Shown here in pieces: positions 53,601-64,000 of a DNA stretch of 64,000 nt; position 1 is the stretch's first letter, and every line of letters starts with the position of its first letter. This DNA comes from Sipunculus nudus (Eukaryota; Annelida; Sipuncula; Golfingiida; Sipunculidae). The stretch is taken from assembly GCA_026874595.1 (NCBI GenBank), contig CM049306.1:83354142-83418141 (forward strand), read 5' to 3'. The notes beneath the pieces are model-generated. The model was not told the origin of the DNA, did no database searches, and saw only the letters and a program-made list of their open reading frames with translations. The translations under genes and the position numbers were made by a program.

Positions 53601-56600
53601 TTTGACTCAAACTTCATATTTATGGGTCTTTTTGCTTGAATAAATAACTTATTGATTCTGGGGTCAGCTGGTCAGCAGGTTGAAGGTTGCAGGTCAAAGT
53701 TATTCACCCATTGGTTGCCAAGTAATTACACCAGATTTAAGTGGTCAGTAGTTACCCATCATTTAGAAAGAATCCAGTTGATATATGGGCAAAAGGCCAA
53801 GGTCATAGGTCAGGGATGTTCACAATTACTTATTTTATGATCATCTCTATTTTTCTTGTATATATAACCATCCCACTCCAGCTGGTACATCTCCCTGTGT
53901 GGCTGTAATTGTGAGTGACACTGGTGACATATGACTCCCTTTTGTAACAGCCTATTAAGTGACAAGGCTCAGTGACAAGTACCTAGTTACTTCATAACAA
54001 AAACACTGTTGTCAGAATGCTTCAGCAAGGCATTAAGACTATGAGAGTATAGTATTAAGGTTTAGCTACTGATTTATAAGATGATGGGAACATTTTGCAG
54101 TTTATTTTATGGAATCCTAGCAATAAACTTAGTTTCCTAGATATCTGAATATTTTAATATATATCACCACATATAAAAGCAAGTGTTTGTTCTCATAATA
54201 TGTGGATGTGTACCTTGATTTAGGATGGCTTTTTGTTTTATTTCAAGACTCTTAGTCATGCTTTCTGCATTTCTTTTCTTTCAGGTTTGGCAGTTTACCT
54301 ACCCTGCTGACCCCATTGAAAAGCAGAGTGATAATAAAAATATTGGACTTACACTTTTTACAATTGCATATCTATAAATCTGATATGAGTGCCTGGACAT
54401 GCCTTTTGAATTATTTTGGGCATTTATTACTGGATAATTTGCCCCAAGTTTGGTCTCTTATTGGAGAATGTGGGATATCAAATGTCATACTTGTCAGAAA
54501 TCCATTATGTCTGCCAGTTAGCCACCTTAGAAACTCTTTCTTCAGGGCAGTTTCAGTAATTTTTCTTTAATGTTTGGTCCGATTTAGAGAATGTTTGTTG
54601 TCTGATTTCAGACTTGTCAGAAGTCAATTTGGCCACCAGGCAACCATCTTTTAATTCCTTTTGATCATATTATCTCAAGAACAGTTAAAGTGAATGCAGT
54701 TGGATGTATATTTATGTAAATTTGTAAAGGATTGGGTCAAATATTTCTGAATAAATATTACCATCATTTATAAAAGTGCAGTACAGTTGGCTTGTTTTGA
54801 ATAAAAATTCATACAGAAGCACATGTTTCTCAATAATTCTTGCATGTATTTCCTTGATTTTTGCTATATATTTTGATCTTATATTTGCCCTTTGTGGTGT
54901 TCCTTTTGAGACTGACAGGTTTCAAGCAAGCTGTTGGAATAGTTCCTGATAGCTTAACAATCATGCATTTTCCTCAGACCATCAATTCACTGTGTTTTAA
55001 CCAGACATAGGTGATATATATTTCTGTTGTCATAGAAAATTTTCAACAAATTAGCAAATTGGTTCTTCAAAATTTGACTGGAAGTTGTGAATCTCAGTCC
55101 ATGATGTCACAGGTCATGCTTGGCAGCTGAGCGTCATGACCCATGGGTCACTTGTTCTGTTTTTGTACTGAACCCGTGAGCTTATGTGATGGTGCGGCGT
55201 CGTGCGTCATCTGTATGTTAACAATAGCTATCTCAAAAATGGCAGGAGCTAGCATCACAAAATTTGTTTAAAAAAATTAGTTATCTTAGGGTTGGCAAGT
55301 TTCTGCCATTGCGATTTCTGCCATGGTTTTCTGCCCGGCAATTGCCAGGCGGCAAAAATACTTTTCTGCCCTTATTTCTGCCCTTAGGGCAGAAATACCC
55401 TGAAACTGCGGTAAACATATTTTAAAAAAAGAGCAACTACATAAAGAAGGAGGATAAAGATAACTATTTGTGACATTAAACAGTATCAAATAAATGACAT
55501 GTTTGTAATTGACTATTGTATCTAGTGAGATTAGTACATCACTAATTAGCTACAGCCATGCACATCATCACTCCCCTTGCCCCAGTCCTGTATTGAGCTG
55601 TTGTAATAACAAACAGGGGAAAGCAATACAATAGCCATGTGATGGGCATTTTAGGCAATTTAGCAATGGGAAGTTTAGGCAGGTTAACCATGATAAGTGG
55701 ACACTGAGCAGGTAATTCACCTTATATAATGATACTTGAGGATTACTGATAATCATTCACTTGAACACTTCTACTGGACACATTGTCATTAGGCTGTGTA
55801 AGTAATCATGTTCAAAGGTGGAAGAAAGAAAAACCCTATATGGGTACATTTCCTTGAGGTTGAGGTTAATGGTAAAACCCTAGCTGAATGCAGCAACTGT
55901 GGAAACAGACAATTACCTAAACCATACAGACTCAGAGAACATTATAAAAAAATGTGTTGCCTCTGAACAGCCACCTCCATCAAAAAGGAAAAGAGAGGAC
56001 TCTTTCCCAATGGATAATGAAAAGTGTATTGTAACAACTCCATCAGCTGATGCCAAACTACAGCCAGAGGTGACTGACAGCTACATACGCACCAGTTCAT
56101 CAACAAAGACGTTACTTGATAAAGAGATAGCCAAACTGTTCTTTGCATGCAATATTCCATTTGCTGTTGCTGATAAATCTTATATAGATAACCCCTTGCC
56201 ATATGTAGCAATTTCTGTCTTATCTATCTGCCATTTCTGCTGGGCAGAAACTATTTCTGCCCGCCTATTTCTGCCCTGGGCAGGGCAGAAATACCAATCT
56301 GCCCGGCAGAAAACCGACCCAACTTATCTAACAAATTCTATTGGATTTTGCTTTTTTTCTTGGCTAGCTGCATTTTCTTAGATTTTATAGGGAAAAAGCT
56401 AAAAAAACATTTAAAAATGTTCTTCTCCAAAACTATGCTGCCAAATTGTTGGTTCATCTGTCCCAATAATCCTCCCTGGCAAAATGAACATATCCAAAAT
56501 ATCCTGACTGATACATCCTAGTATTAAGATGTCCTAGTCCAAAACGTGCAGGTTCAAAAGGTCCATTTTGCTGAAATCATAATGAAAAAGGTAGATATGC

Positions 56601-59600
56601 AGGACATAAGAGGATCAATATTAAATTTTAAGAATAAACCTCCATTCATACCCCAAACTTTGCACAGGTTCGCATTAGGACTGTAGGCCTTGTTTAATGA
56701 TATTTGCTATTTTTGAGACTGTCAAATGATTGCAATCATGCCAGTTTCCCAGCTGTGGTTTCACCTGATGTCCTGAAACCAGGTATGTTTTATGAACATG
56801 ACTAGATCCTTTAGTTGCAGAGGACTGGTGGTGCCAGCTTTTTTCTCCTATCAGATCACAGCAATGTCAGTATTTAGATGTGATGTTATCGAGTGATGCA
56901 TTTATTGATAATAATTAGTTTCTTCAGTTCATGAAGACTGGTGGCACCACATAGTTTTAGCTTACCTGTGAGTGTATGCGATGGTATGGCATTGTCCATC
57001 ATCTGTTGTCCATCATACCATCAACAATGATATAAAAAGGAAAGGTTACAGCATATATCATGAAATTTGATTTGGGGCAGATAAGATTTATATAATCACT
57101 TTTGTGTTTTGTGCACCCATGCCTGTGATTTCATCTATGGTCCCAAAACTTGGTCTGTTCATTGATCGGAATTGCATACTCAATAGTAATCACCCTGTTC
57201 GTCCTTCTGTTTACCTGGCTGGTCATCCCTCCATACACTGATTATTGTATCTGCCAAAACAGAGTTTTGCGGATTCTATGTTTTCAGCCCACCGCCGCTG
57301 CCGCATAGGTGTCCAGAGAACTCCTCCGTAACCGCTGGGCGGAATTTCACGAAACCTGGGAATATGTTCGGGTCACATGTGAACTGCTGCGCCCTCATTT
57401 TTGGTTGACCTCTGACCTTTCTTCTCTGCCCAGCATCCATTTGTGTGTCTGTTTCCACACATAAACCCACATCTGGGGAACCGTTTGACCGATCATCTGT
57501 TCATTTGCCTTGGGATAAATTCACTCATATTTTGGCAATGGTTTAAATTATACACTTAAAATTTTTCATGTGTATACATCCTGGACAGCTTTCTTGATTT
57601 TATGACAGGTTGTGCCACCTACATTCATGTTAACGCTGCAGACATCAAAGCTCATATCTCGGGAACCCTTAGACTGATTGGGGCAAAATTTTGCATGTGT
57701 ATAGATCTGACATAGCTCTTTATCATACGCAATTCTGGTGGCGCCACCTGCAGCCATTTTTGCACAGGGTCCGTCTTTTTGTCTGCCGTGGGTTATAGTC
57801 ACTCAATTTCGACAGTGGTTTGACATATCTGCCGAAAATTTTGCATGTTTTTACATCTTGGATAGCTTTCTTGATTTTGTGGCAGGTGGCGCCACCTACA
57901 TTAATGTTTATGCTGCAGACATTCAGGCTTATATCTCAGGACTGGTTTGACATATCCCCCTGAAATTTTGCATATGTATAGGTCTGACATAGCTCTTAAT
58001 CATACACAAAATTGGTGGCGCCACCTGCCACCATTTTTAAAGTGTCCTTCTGTTTTTCTGCTGTGGTATAAAATCACTCATATACAAGAAGTGGTTTGTC
58101 TTATCTGCCTAAAATTTTGCATATGTATACAACTTGGGCAGCATTCTGGATTTTGTTCTAGGTGGCACAACCTGCATGCACATTTCAGCTGCAGACATCC
58201 ATGCTAATATGCAACACACCTCACTCAATTTCCCCTTGCCACTCAATCCATGCCTCACTTCACCCGTCATACTCTGATTTCGGCAGATACACGTAGTTGC
58301 TTGTCGACTACCCGTATTCTAGTTTGTTTCCTGATAATAACCTCAGGTTGGATTAACATATGGATTTCAAACTTGACTTATGTATGGGCCAGCACTAAAG
58401 CAAGAAATTTACCAATTTTGGGGTCATTAGGCCATCCTTAAAAATTTCTGTGTTTGGGCTTACATTGGTCCAAAAAAAGTCATCAGGTAGGGAGGAAAAA
58501 AATATTTTTTTAAAGGAGGATCTGGAGTTTCCTACACCTTTTTTTACCGGATATTAGCATATGCGAGGTTTATGTCAAATAACATATTCGTACTCCATTC
58601 ATTCCTTGCCTCGATACCATTGAAACATGCACAACAAGGTATCTCTGAACAGATTTTGTGTTTTATTACAGGCTTAAAATCCTGTACTTGGGTTTAAAAT
58701 GTTTTAGTACATGCTTTGAACATGTACATGTCAAACATTCACGTATTTGAAAAATTATCAAGTACTTTTCCAATAATGGTCAAGCATGTTATCATGGAAG
58801 CATTATAACTGATGTATATCCCACTGCACAGGTTCTCATTAGGCCTGTAAGCCTATTTCTGGATCTCACATGAATTTGCAGACAATTTTATTTTGTGTTG
58901 TATGCGAGGGCCAGAATTGTAGGAATGAGTGCAGTTTGAGATTTCCTTTGCAAGTGAAGAGGTATAATTAAGAAGAACGGTAATAAATGAACTCTTTAGT
59001 AATAGTCAATGCCTAATAAGGTAGTAGAATATATAAAATGTTAATATAAATATATGTAAAACTGTACTTTTTGAAAGATGAAACCATATATTGGATGTCG
59101 GTACCCTGATTAGGAATTTTATTTCTTCGGTGTTGATGTATATACAAACAAAATCTGTTCGAAGATGGGTGACCTTGACTTATTTCTCGACGTTTTAGAG
59201 CGAATTATAGAAAATAACCGGCGTGTGTTAAAATTTACCATGTGAGGAGGATATCTCCAAAAGTATTCAACACAGAAATTTCATTTCTTTGGTGCTGATA
59301 CATATCAACAAAATCTCGGTCAAGTTCCAAGATGGATGACCCAAGGTCACAGAGCTTATAATAGAAAAAAAACTTAGGAGCTTATTTCTAAGGAACCACT
59401 GGATGGATTGTTTTGGAATATGGAATGGTCATTGGCCTTGATAATCTCGAAAGTGCTGCATGACTCACAAAGACTGGGGCCAGACTTACAAAGTTCATAC
59501 CTCTCTAGTTCCAATTCACAACTTGAACAAAAGACATATGTACAGATATACATCCATGTGAGAACAAATATTACATGAATACTTGTTACTGTCACCACCC

Positions 59601-62286
59601 ATAAATACTGCTCTTTTGGCTGAGGGCTTTTGTCAGCTTTTGCTGATATTCTAGTATTTTTCTGTAATTAATGACTGAGCGAGCAATGTTGATCTCTATC
59701 TCGTCTACGTCTAAACAAGAAATGCCGTACGGTCAGGAAATATCTGTTTATTATAAAAGCTATTAATAAAATGAAATAAATTTACAAAGGCAGTTAAAAA
59801 GAAACACATCCAAAAAAATACAGTCGCTTATATGTTATGCCTGTTCTGATCAGCTGTGGCCGGTAGAAACGATGCGTCAGACACCTCGCAAAACCCTGTC
59901 ATGATCGCCACAGAACTGACGAAATCACGCAATTCTTGTAATACCAAACATCTGATTTGTGGAGATCATGCGTTACACATCGTCAGTTGCAGATTTCATT
60001 AAATAGGCCCACTTCATTTGCTTGATATAGGCCTACTCACGGTGCCACCATGAGTGTTGCTGAAAAATTATAACCAGCGTAAGCGACACAATGTCAGTGA
60101 ACATTTTCCCACCAAAACAGTGATGAATGAAGTCATATGGGGTGAACTTTTACTACGGACCTCTTATCGGCTCTCTGGCTATGATGCGTGACCGCTCCGC
60201 CAATCACAAGAACGTTTGCGTGGGCCAGGCACGTGTTTATGCAAATCAACGTGTCACATGGTTTAAATGCCAACATTGGTCAGTTGACAGTATGAATGTC
60301 GAGAGAAGTTTCATTTAATCAGTTAATGCGACAGCGGTAAGCTTCCGCTTTATTTGAAATCAAATAAGAACCATTTCTAATTGCTCAATATTTTTTTTCA
60401 GCCTGTTTCACCAGAACAACGAAATTTGATGGCGGTTTCCCGGCAGTTTTTCTACTCTCGCCCACGTGTGTAGCGATCGTTCCACGTGTATATATATAGG
60501 CACAACCTGACTAATTGTTAGGGCTCAAATTAAACGATCCGCGATGTTGGGTAATACCTTTCATTATGGAAATTAAGTGCATCTAAAAATGTAATAGAAG
60601 GACTATTTTTCTAGCACATGAAGGCAGATTTTTACGGGCCCAGGTGCTTGTGGCAGATCATATAAAAATATTAATTTGCAGATATGTAAAAAAAAAATTC
60701 CAGCCGCAGCCAAAAATCACGACCGGCCGGGTTAGCCCCAACACAGAACTTTTTAAGGATGGCCTTAGGTAAAAGTCACATGACCCATTTATTTAAAAAA
60801 AAGATTATGGCTGCATTTTAAGCCAAGCTTTTCATCCCAAACCTTCCATCTTGCACATATTGCTCAAACATTTTATCCAAAACATTCCATCTTTTACACT
60901 TTGCTTACCTGCCTAATGTGGAGGGAATCTGTAGATTCTGAAGTTTCCTAGTCCGCGGTCAACATCACTTTTTTCAAAGATTGCTAAGATAATCTAAAAT
61001 CTGTAGGATAGTAACTTCTCAAATTTTTGGTCACAAGATCATTGGTTAGGTCACCGGAACCACATTTTGAAAAAGATAATAAATATCCTTAATGTTAAAT
61101 TCAGTTGAGCGTCGAGACCCATAGGCCCCTAGTTTGTTTCAAGTTCCCAGTGAGTCTGCTTGCTTGCTTTTTCATTTCCTCAAATGTATCTACATTAAGG
61201 ACCTACTGCACATCTCTTTATTTTGAAATAAATTTGTATATTTAAATTTAAATGAACCTTTCCTTTCTGTAAGGCCAACCTCTTATAAGAATAGTACCAA
61301 AAAAGTTTGATTTGCATAATTGCATTGACTCATGGGTTTGTTGTATACCCCTGTATTCATTAAATAAACTAGCATATTACAAATTCTTGAATTTTGACAA
61401 GTACAGCCACAGGATACACACACTTGCGTAGCAACTGATAGATGGCACTGCAATAGACCCCTTGCAAAAATTGGAATGTGAGAAATGACCCCTTGGGACA
61501 CACTTCACATGGTTCCGGAAATGGGCTTTTCCGAGGTATGGCCACAGAAAAGTTGACCTACAAAAAAAGATTAAGTGCCACCACCATCAATAATAATATA
61601 GATTTGTTTGTTTTTAGGAGCTTGTCCAGCTGGAGGTGTTATGCAAACAGTTATACGAGACAGCTGATCCTGCTCTGCGTGCTGAGGCAGAGAAAACTCT
61701 GGTCCAGTTTGCTAACTCACCAGACTGCCTCAGCAAATGTCAGCTGTTACTTGAGAGGGGAGATGTAAGTATTCCATCAGCTTTTAACAAAATGCCTGCA
61801 ATGTTTGTGATGTTAAGTGTGAATATACATAATTTAGATCAAATGGAAAATCTTTGCATAGATGAACAGGAACTTGATCACCCATATCCTACTTTTCTTA
61901 AGGAAGTAATTTTCATGAATTCCTCTGATCAAGCCTGTAATACAAATTTAATTTTCTTGATTTTAGACATCAAGTCTGCATCTTTTTGTAATATATTGTT
62001 ATTTATGTAAAATATCTAGTCTTGTTGGTAAGCACAAGTTTCCTGTATTACTAAAATAGCATTGTTGAGTTATGAATCCTTTTTCTTAAATTATTAATAC
62101 AAATACATTTAAACTCAAATTATCAATGATATTTGAGAGCATATGTATATATTTTACCGCAAAATGTTTTTCTTTACTTCTCTAATTAACAGTCACCATA
62201 TGCTCAGCTGCTAGCAGCTACGACATTGACAAAGTTAGTGTCCAGAGCCAACTTGACATTACCACTGGAACAAAGATTACAGATGA
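50590..62286 (+). CDS. XPO7: Exportin-7 (XPO7/RanBP16) gene, first three coding exons; rest outside window
   Basis: Exportin-7 is a nuclear transport receptor of the importin-beta (karyopherin) superfamily. It binds RanGTP and carries cargo through the nuclear pore as a superhelix of HEAT repeats. Exons 50590-50604, 61618-61764 and 62193-62286 join in frame to give MADEQ, then [20 protein letters not shown]..., then the block [17 protein letters not shown] and [18 protein letters not shown], ending LPLEQRLQM. This N-terminal sequence is characteristic of exportin-7 and its paralogue RanBP17. All sites are GT-AG, with phases 0, 0 and 1. About 85 of roughly 1,090 residues are present. Intron 1 is 11 kb and made of repeats. 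The vertebrate XPO7/RANBP17 split is later, so one orthologue is expected in an invertebrate. Confidence 0.9.
50605..52470. other. XPO7 intron 1, proximal part
   Basis: No exon or repeat boundary was recognised. Open frames 50674-50865 and 51672-52007 lack conserved motifs. Confidence 0.35.
52472..52965 (+). repeat. Dispersed repeat family F, two tandem heads
   Basis: Two copies, beginning TTTAGCTCAGCTGACTGAAGG (52472) and TTTTTAGCTCAGCTGACTTTC (52732), each followed by TCCG-rich DNA, AGC(A/G)GGGCACAAAT.GTAA and AGGTCA(C/G)TGCGACCTATATTCT. The second has a GGCC tetranucleotide run (CGGCCGGCCGGCCGGCCG, 52796-52813). The head resembles the closing phrase of the repeats at 12.3 and 13.1 kb read inverted. 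Confidence 0.65.
52966..53830 (+). repeat. ~145-bp tandem array with AGGTCA clusters (family F body)
   Basis: At least four units carry AGGTCAAAGGTCA-type strings, starting at 53055, 53201, 53344 and 53473, separated by CTTTGAAAAG and CCAAACCTTCCATCTTTCACATAT.GC..ACCTACCAA. A weaker relative lies at 60780-60930. It is noncoding. Confidence 0.75.
53831..55165. other. XPO7 intron 1, unrecognised
   Basis: Two loosely related blocks near 54450-54545 and 54575-54680 (CATACTTGTCAGAA...CCA) suggest an old tandem repeat. No exon was recognised. Confidence 0.35.
55166..55288 (+). repeat. Dispersed repeat family D, left half (split by hAT derivative)
   Basis: Starts GAACCCGTGAGCTTATGTGATGG, as at 62505 (GAACCTGTGAGCTTATGTGAATGG), and is cut at TTATCTTA by the following insertion. 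The right half resumes at 56332 with CTGCATTTTCTTAGATTTTATAGGG, matching 62640-62670. Confidence 0.7.
55289..56323 (+). mobile_element. Deletion-derivative hAT transposon (1.04 kb) with TTTCTGCC subterminal repeats
   Basis: Inserted into a family D repeat with an 8-bp duplication, TTATCTTA (55281-55288) and TTATCTAA (56324-56331), one mismatch. Left end GGGTTGGCAAGTTTCTGCC; right end, inverted, GTTGGGTCGGTTTTCTGCC. Both ends carry clusters of TTTCTGCC/GGCAGAAA (about 55308-55400 and 56215-56312). It retains part of a BED-type hAT transposase. Confidence 0.75.
55809..56211 (+). pseudogene. hAT transposase N-terminal fragment (BED zinc finger)
   Basis: From ATG at 55809: [43 protein letters not shown] gives a C-x2-C...H...C/H BED finger, stopped by TGA. 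After a frame change the stretch [21 protein letters not shown] (about 56112-56175) matches the start of the hAT catalytic region in ZBED-like transposases. The catalytic core and dimerisation domain are absent, so the element depended on another copy for movement. Confidence 0.7.
56332..56500 (+). repeat. Dispersed repeat family D, right half
   Basis: Continues family D after the hAT derivative: GATTTTATAGGGAAAAAGCT and CCAAATTGTT match the copy at 62645-62730. Confidence 0.6.
56940..58325 (+). mobile_element. Dispersed repeat family C, long copy
   Basis: Multiple internal units (about 250 bp: near 57590, 57840, 58090) share AAATTTTGCATGTGTATA, ATCTTGGATAGCTTTC.TGATTTTGT, AGGTGGCGCCACCTACAT and GCAGACATCAAAGCTCATATCTC, ending TTTCGGCAGATACACGTAG...GACTACCCGTATTCTAG as at 47240-47282. 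It is noncoding; open frames 57566-57802 and 57738-58207 come from it. Confidence 0.65.
58680..58860 (+). repeat. Duplicated block also present at 63430-63610
   Basis: Shares TGTACTTGGGTT.AAAAT.TTTAGTAC, ATCAAGTACT.TTCCA and GATGTATATCCCA.TGCACAGGTT..ATTAGGCCTGTA with 63430-63610. Its last part recurs at 56655-56700. Confidence 0.7.
59085..59660 (-). mobile_element. Dispersed repeat family B, inverted copy
   Basis: Ends CTTTTGGCTGAGGGCTTTTGTCAGC...GCTGATATTCTAGT, the reverse complement of the family B start at 22915. Contains GAAGATGGGTGACCTTGAC and GAGGATATCTCCAAAAGTATTCAA in inverted order. Confidence 0.65.
59820..60740. promoter_or_regulatory. CpG-richer, motif-dense segment in XPO7 intron 1 (possible enhancer or alternative promoter)
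   Basis: Contains CCGCCAATCAC (60198 on), an octamer ATGCAAAT (60239 on), CACGTG at three places (near 60231, 60463 and 60484) and a TATATATAG directly after the last. Composition differs from the surrounding AT-rich intron. No coding exon was recognised. Confidence 0.25.
60750..61130 (-). repeat. Dispersed repeat related to family F
   Basis: TTTTAAGCCAAGCTTTTCATCCCAAACCTTCCATCTT matches the body units at 53.1-53.5 kb; ends CAGTTGAGCGTCGAGACCCATAGG, as at 55130 (CAGCTGAGCGTCATGACCCATGGG). Confidence 0.5.
61618..61764 (+). CDS. XPO7: Exportin-7 exon 2
   Basis: Acceptor TTTTTAG|GAG, donor GGAGAT|GTAAGT; 147 nt, 49 codons, phase 0 on both sides. Contains [19 protein letters not shown] and [17 protein letters not shown], nearly invariant in exportin-7 proteins. 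Forms the first HEAT-type helical pair (importin-beta N-terminal region), which contacts RanGTP. Confidence 0.93.
62193..62286 (+). CDS. XPO7: Exportin-7 exon 3
   Basis: Acceptor AATTAACAG|TCA and donor AGATGA|GTAAGT; 94 nt. Encodes [20 protein letters not shown] and [10 protein letters not shown], the second N-terminal helical pair. It exits in phase 1. No further exon was recognised before 64000. Confidence 0.92.
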
Positions 62287-62504
62287 GTAAGTGGTATCTT
62301 AAGTCTGTGGGACATTATAATGGTGACATTCCATCACTTTAATGTTTTTCAGATGCCCTCATTTGCTTAAAGAATTCTGCATTTCTGTAAATGTTTTGTT
62401 TAATATGTTTTAACTTGTAACAAGTGTCAACAGTGTCCTCAGAATAGACAGTGAGTGAGAGTTTGATTGTTGAATGTCAGCTGCTGATAGTAAAGCATTT
62501 GATT

Positions 62505-62870
62505 GAACCTGTGAGCTTATGTGAATGGTGTGGCATCATCCATCATCTGTATGCTTTAGACCCATTCTTTCTCATAATCAGCAGGAACTAGCATCAACAA
62601 ATTTTTATGCAAAAAATAAGTCATCTAAACTTTTTTCTGCTATTTGCATTGACTTAGATTTTATAGGGAGAAAGCTTTAAAAAAAAACTTCTTCTCAAAA
62701 ACTGTCCAGCCAAATTGTTCAATTTTTCAAGAAATCTCTCTCAAGTTTGTTCATATGGTTCCAGTTTGATGATTTCCAGGAAGCTGAACTTGGTCATTTG
62801 GCCAAAAAAGCATACTAAAATAACAATCCTGGGAAAGGGTTGGAGCTATCATCACCTGATTTTGCTTTAA
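62505..62870 (+). repeat. Dispersed repeat family D, uninterrupted copy
   Basis: Starts GAACCTGTGAGCTTATGTGAATGG and contains TTTTATAGGGAGAAAGCTT and CCAAATTGTTCAATTTTTCAAG. It provides the empty-site reference for the hAT derivative at 55289-56323. Confidence 0.65.
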
Positions 62871-62939
62871 ATAGGCACACAATATTATTCTAAACATTTT
62901 TGAGAAAAAAATCTTATGAATATGTCAGCATGAAAAAGC

Positions 62940-63425
62940 ATAGTAGCTTAAGTCTCTCAATATGTGTGGGCTTTCTTGTACACAAGACTGGTGTCGACAA
63001 TGATTTTGCAGAGTGTATGTTCCTGCTTATTTCTCCGGGGGAATTGATATATCAGCCTGAAATTGTGCATATCTTAACATCTCAGATAGCTTTGTCTACA
63101 CAAGACTGGTGGCGCCACCTACAATAATTTTTGCAGAGTGTATGTCCCTACTTGTTTCTCAGGAGTGATTGGACATGTCAGCCTGAAATTGTGCATGTCC
63201 ATGCATCTTATATAATTTCATTGTATTAAAGACTTGTGGCACCACCTGCACTTATTTTTGGGTTTTCATGCATCTGTTCACATAGCTCTAGAGTGATTTT
63301 AAGTATCTGAATAGAATTTTGCATGTCCATACATCTTTTATGGCTTTCTCATTCACAAGACTGGTGGCTCCTCCTACAATAATTTTTATGTTGTGTTCAT
63401 CCATGCCAGTATTTTAGGAGTGATG
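62940..63425 (+). mobile_element. Dispersed repeat family C, short copy
   Basis: Units of ATCAGCCTGAAATTGTGCATATC, ATCTCAGATAGCTTTG and CAAGACTGGTGGCGCCACCTACAATAATTTTTG, repeated about three times at a spacing near 120 bp. Confidence 0.6.
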
Positions 63426-63429
63426 TTTG

Positions 63430-63610
63430 TGTTATTAGTGCTTGTACTTGGGTTCAAAATATTTAGTACTTGCCTTGTATATGTACAGTCACACATGTTT
63501 TTGAAAATTAATCAAGTACTCTTCCAGTTGTAAAGCATATTATCTTCAAGCATTATATCTGATGTATATCCCATTGCACAGGTTTATATTAGGCCTGTAG
63601 GCCTTGTTTA
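63430..63610 (+). repeat. Duplicated block matching 58680-58860
   Basis: Colinear match to 58680-58860, in the same order after family C. Confidence 0.7.
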
Positions 63611-63791
63611 TTCATTAAATATAATGATTGAAATGACAGTACTCTTATATTCCATTCAAAGAAATGAATTATACAATAAATTTGTCAAGTCAAAAAGAAT
63701 GTTAAACTCTGTAGCTTTGCAATCTGCAATTTTCATAATTTATGATATGTGCATTGTGCAAATATCTTTATTGGACAGTCCCCCGCCCCCT

Positions 63792-63808
63792 CCCCCCCCC
63801 CCCCCCCC
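63792..63808. repeat. Poly-C homopolymer (17 bases)
   Basis: C run preceded by CCCCGCCCCCT. Confidence 0.95.
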
Positions 63809-64000
63809 GACATGCTTAACCAAAAGTTTGAAAAATCATAAGCTGGTGTATTGTATTAAATTTTACATACTAATGTCAGTAGTGTGAAAATATTCTTACA
63901 CTTGATTCATTTGTAAAAGAATATAAAAAATTAACCTGTTGTAAGATAACAGTTCATTCTGTTGGTCCAGTGGTTTTGTGGCTGCTGATCTTTATTTCTG

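Noticed and set aside
54316..54570. 84-codon frame in XPO7 intron 1
   Set aside because: Not related to exportin sequence, no splice sites keep the XPO7 frame, and it lies in degenerate repeat DNA.

Overview
This is an animal (metazoan) nuclear genome window. It is AT-rich and intron-rich, has GT-AG introns up to 17 kb, and is packed with transposon remnants, dispersed repeats carrying GGAC tracts, (TA)n arrays and long poly-G/poly-C runs. The repeat style suggests a lophotrochozoan, most likely a bivalve mollusc; that is an inference and no sequence search was run.

Two host genes are supported by conserved protein sequence and phase-consistent splice sites. On the minus strand is the 5' part of a prominin (CD133-like) gene: exon 1 at 25692-25365, then exons at 7731-7676, 7015-6810, 4689-4569 and 3420-3354, with the remainder beyond position 1. 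On the plus strand is the 5' end of an exportin-7 (XPO7/RanBP16 family) gene: exons at 50590-50604, 61618-61764 and 62193-62286, with the remainder beyond position 64000. The genes are divergent and their start codons are about 25 kb apart.

The space between them (about 29.3-46.4 kb) is a nested transposon cluster. (1) A nearly intact hAT transposon, 29284-34139, has CAGTGGCGGATCC ends and a two-exon transposase with one frameshift. (2) Just downstream lies a decayed Ulp1-like protease plus PHD-finger pseudogene (about 34.3-35.05 kb). (3) Next is a decayed transposase-like pseudogene (about 36.8-38.7 kb) of a family I know only as an unnamed repeat protein with a WTDGPS / ATSHGKG signature. 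(4) Beside it sits a 6.56-kb element, 38808-45367, with roughly 310-330-bp terminal inverted repeats and TAA on both sides. It encodes a broken but largely colinear protein with N-terminal zinc-binding motifs, an XPG/FEN1-like nuclease region and a C-terminal Cys-rich motif, best matched to the Academ (AcademX) superfamily. Arrays of a GTGACGGAATCAC-like palindrome lie on both sides of items 3 and 4 in opposite orientations. This suggests that item 3 is an outer transposon into which the Academ-like element jumped.

The introns are mosaics of repeats: a 29-bp minisatellite (14.03-14.7 kb), a 28-bp one (4.38-4.55 kb), a 480-bp foldback element (2607-3086), a LINE reverse-transcriptase remnant, a retroposed-looking 374-bp insert with 14-bp target duplications, a 1.04-kb deletion-derivative hAT in XPO7 intron 1, and several dispersed families (called A-F here). 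No rRNA, tRNA or CRISPR features were recognised.
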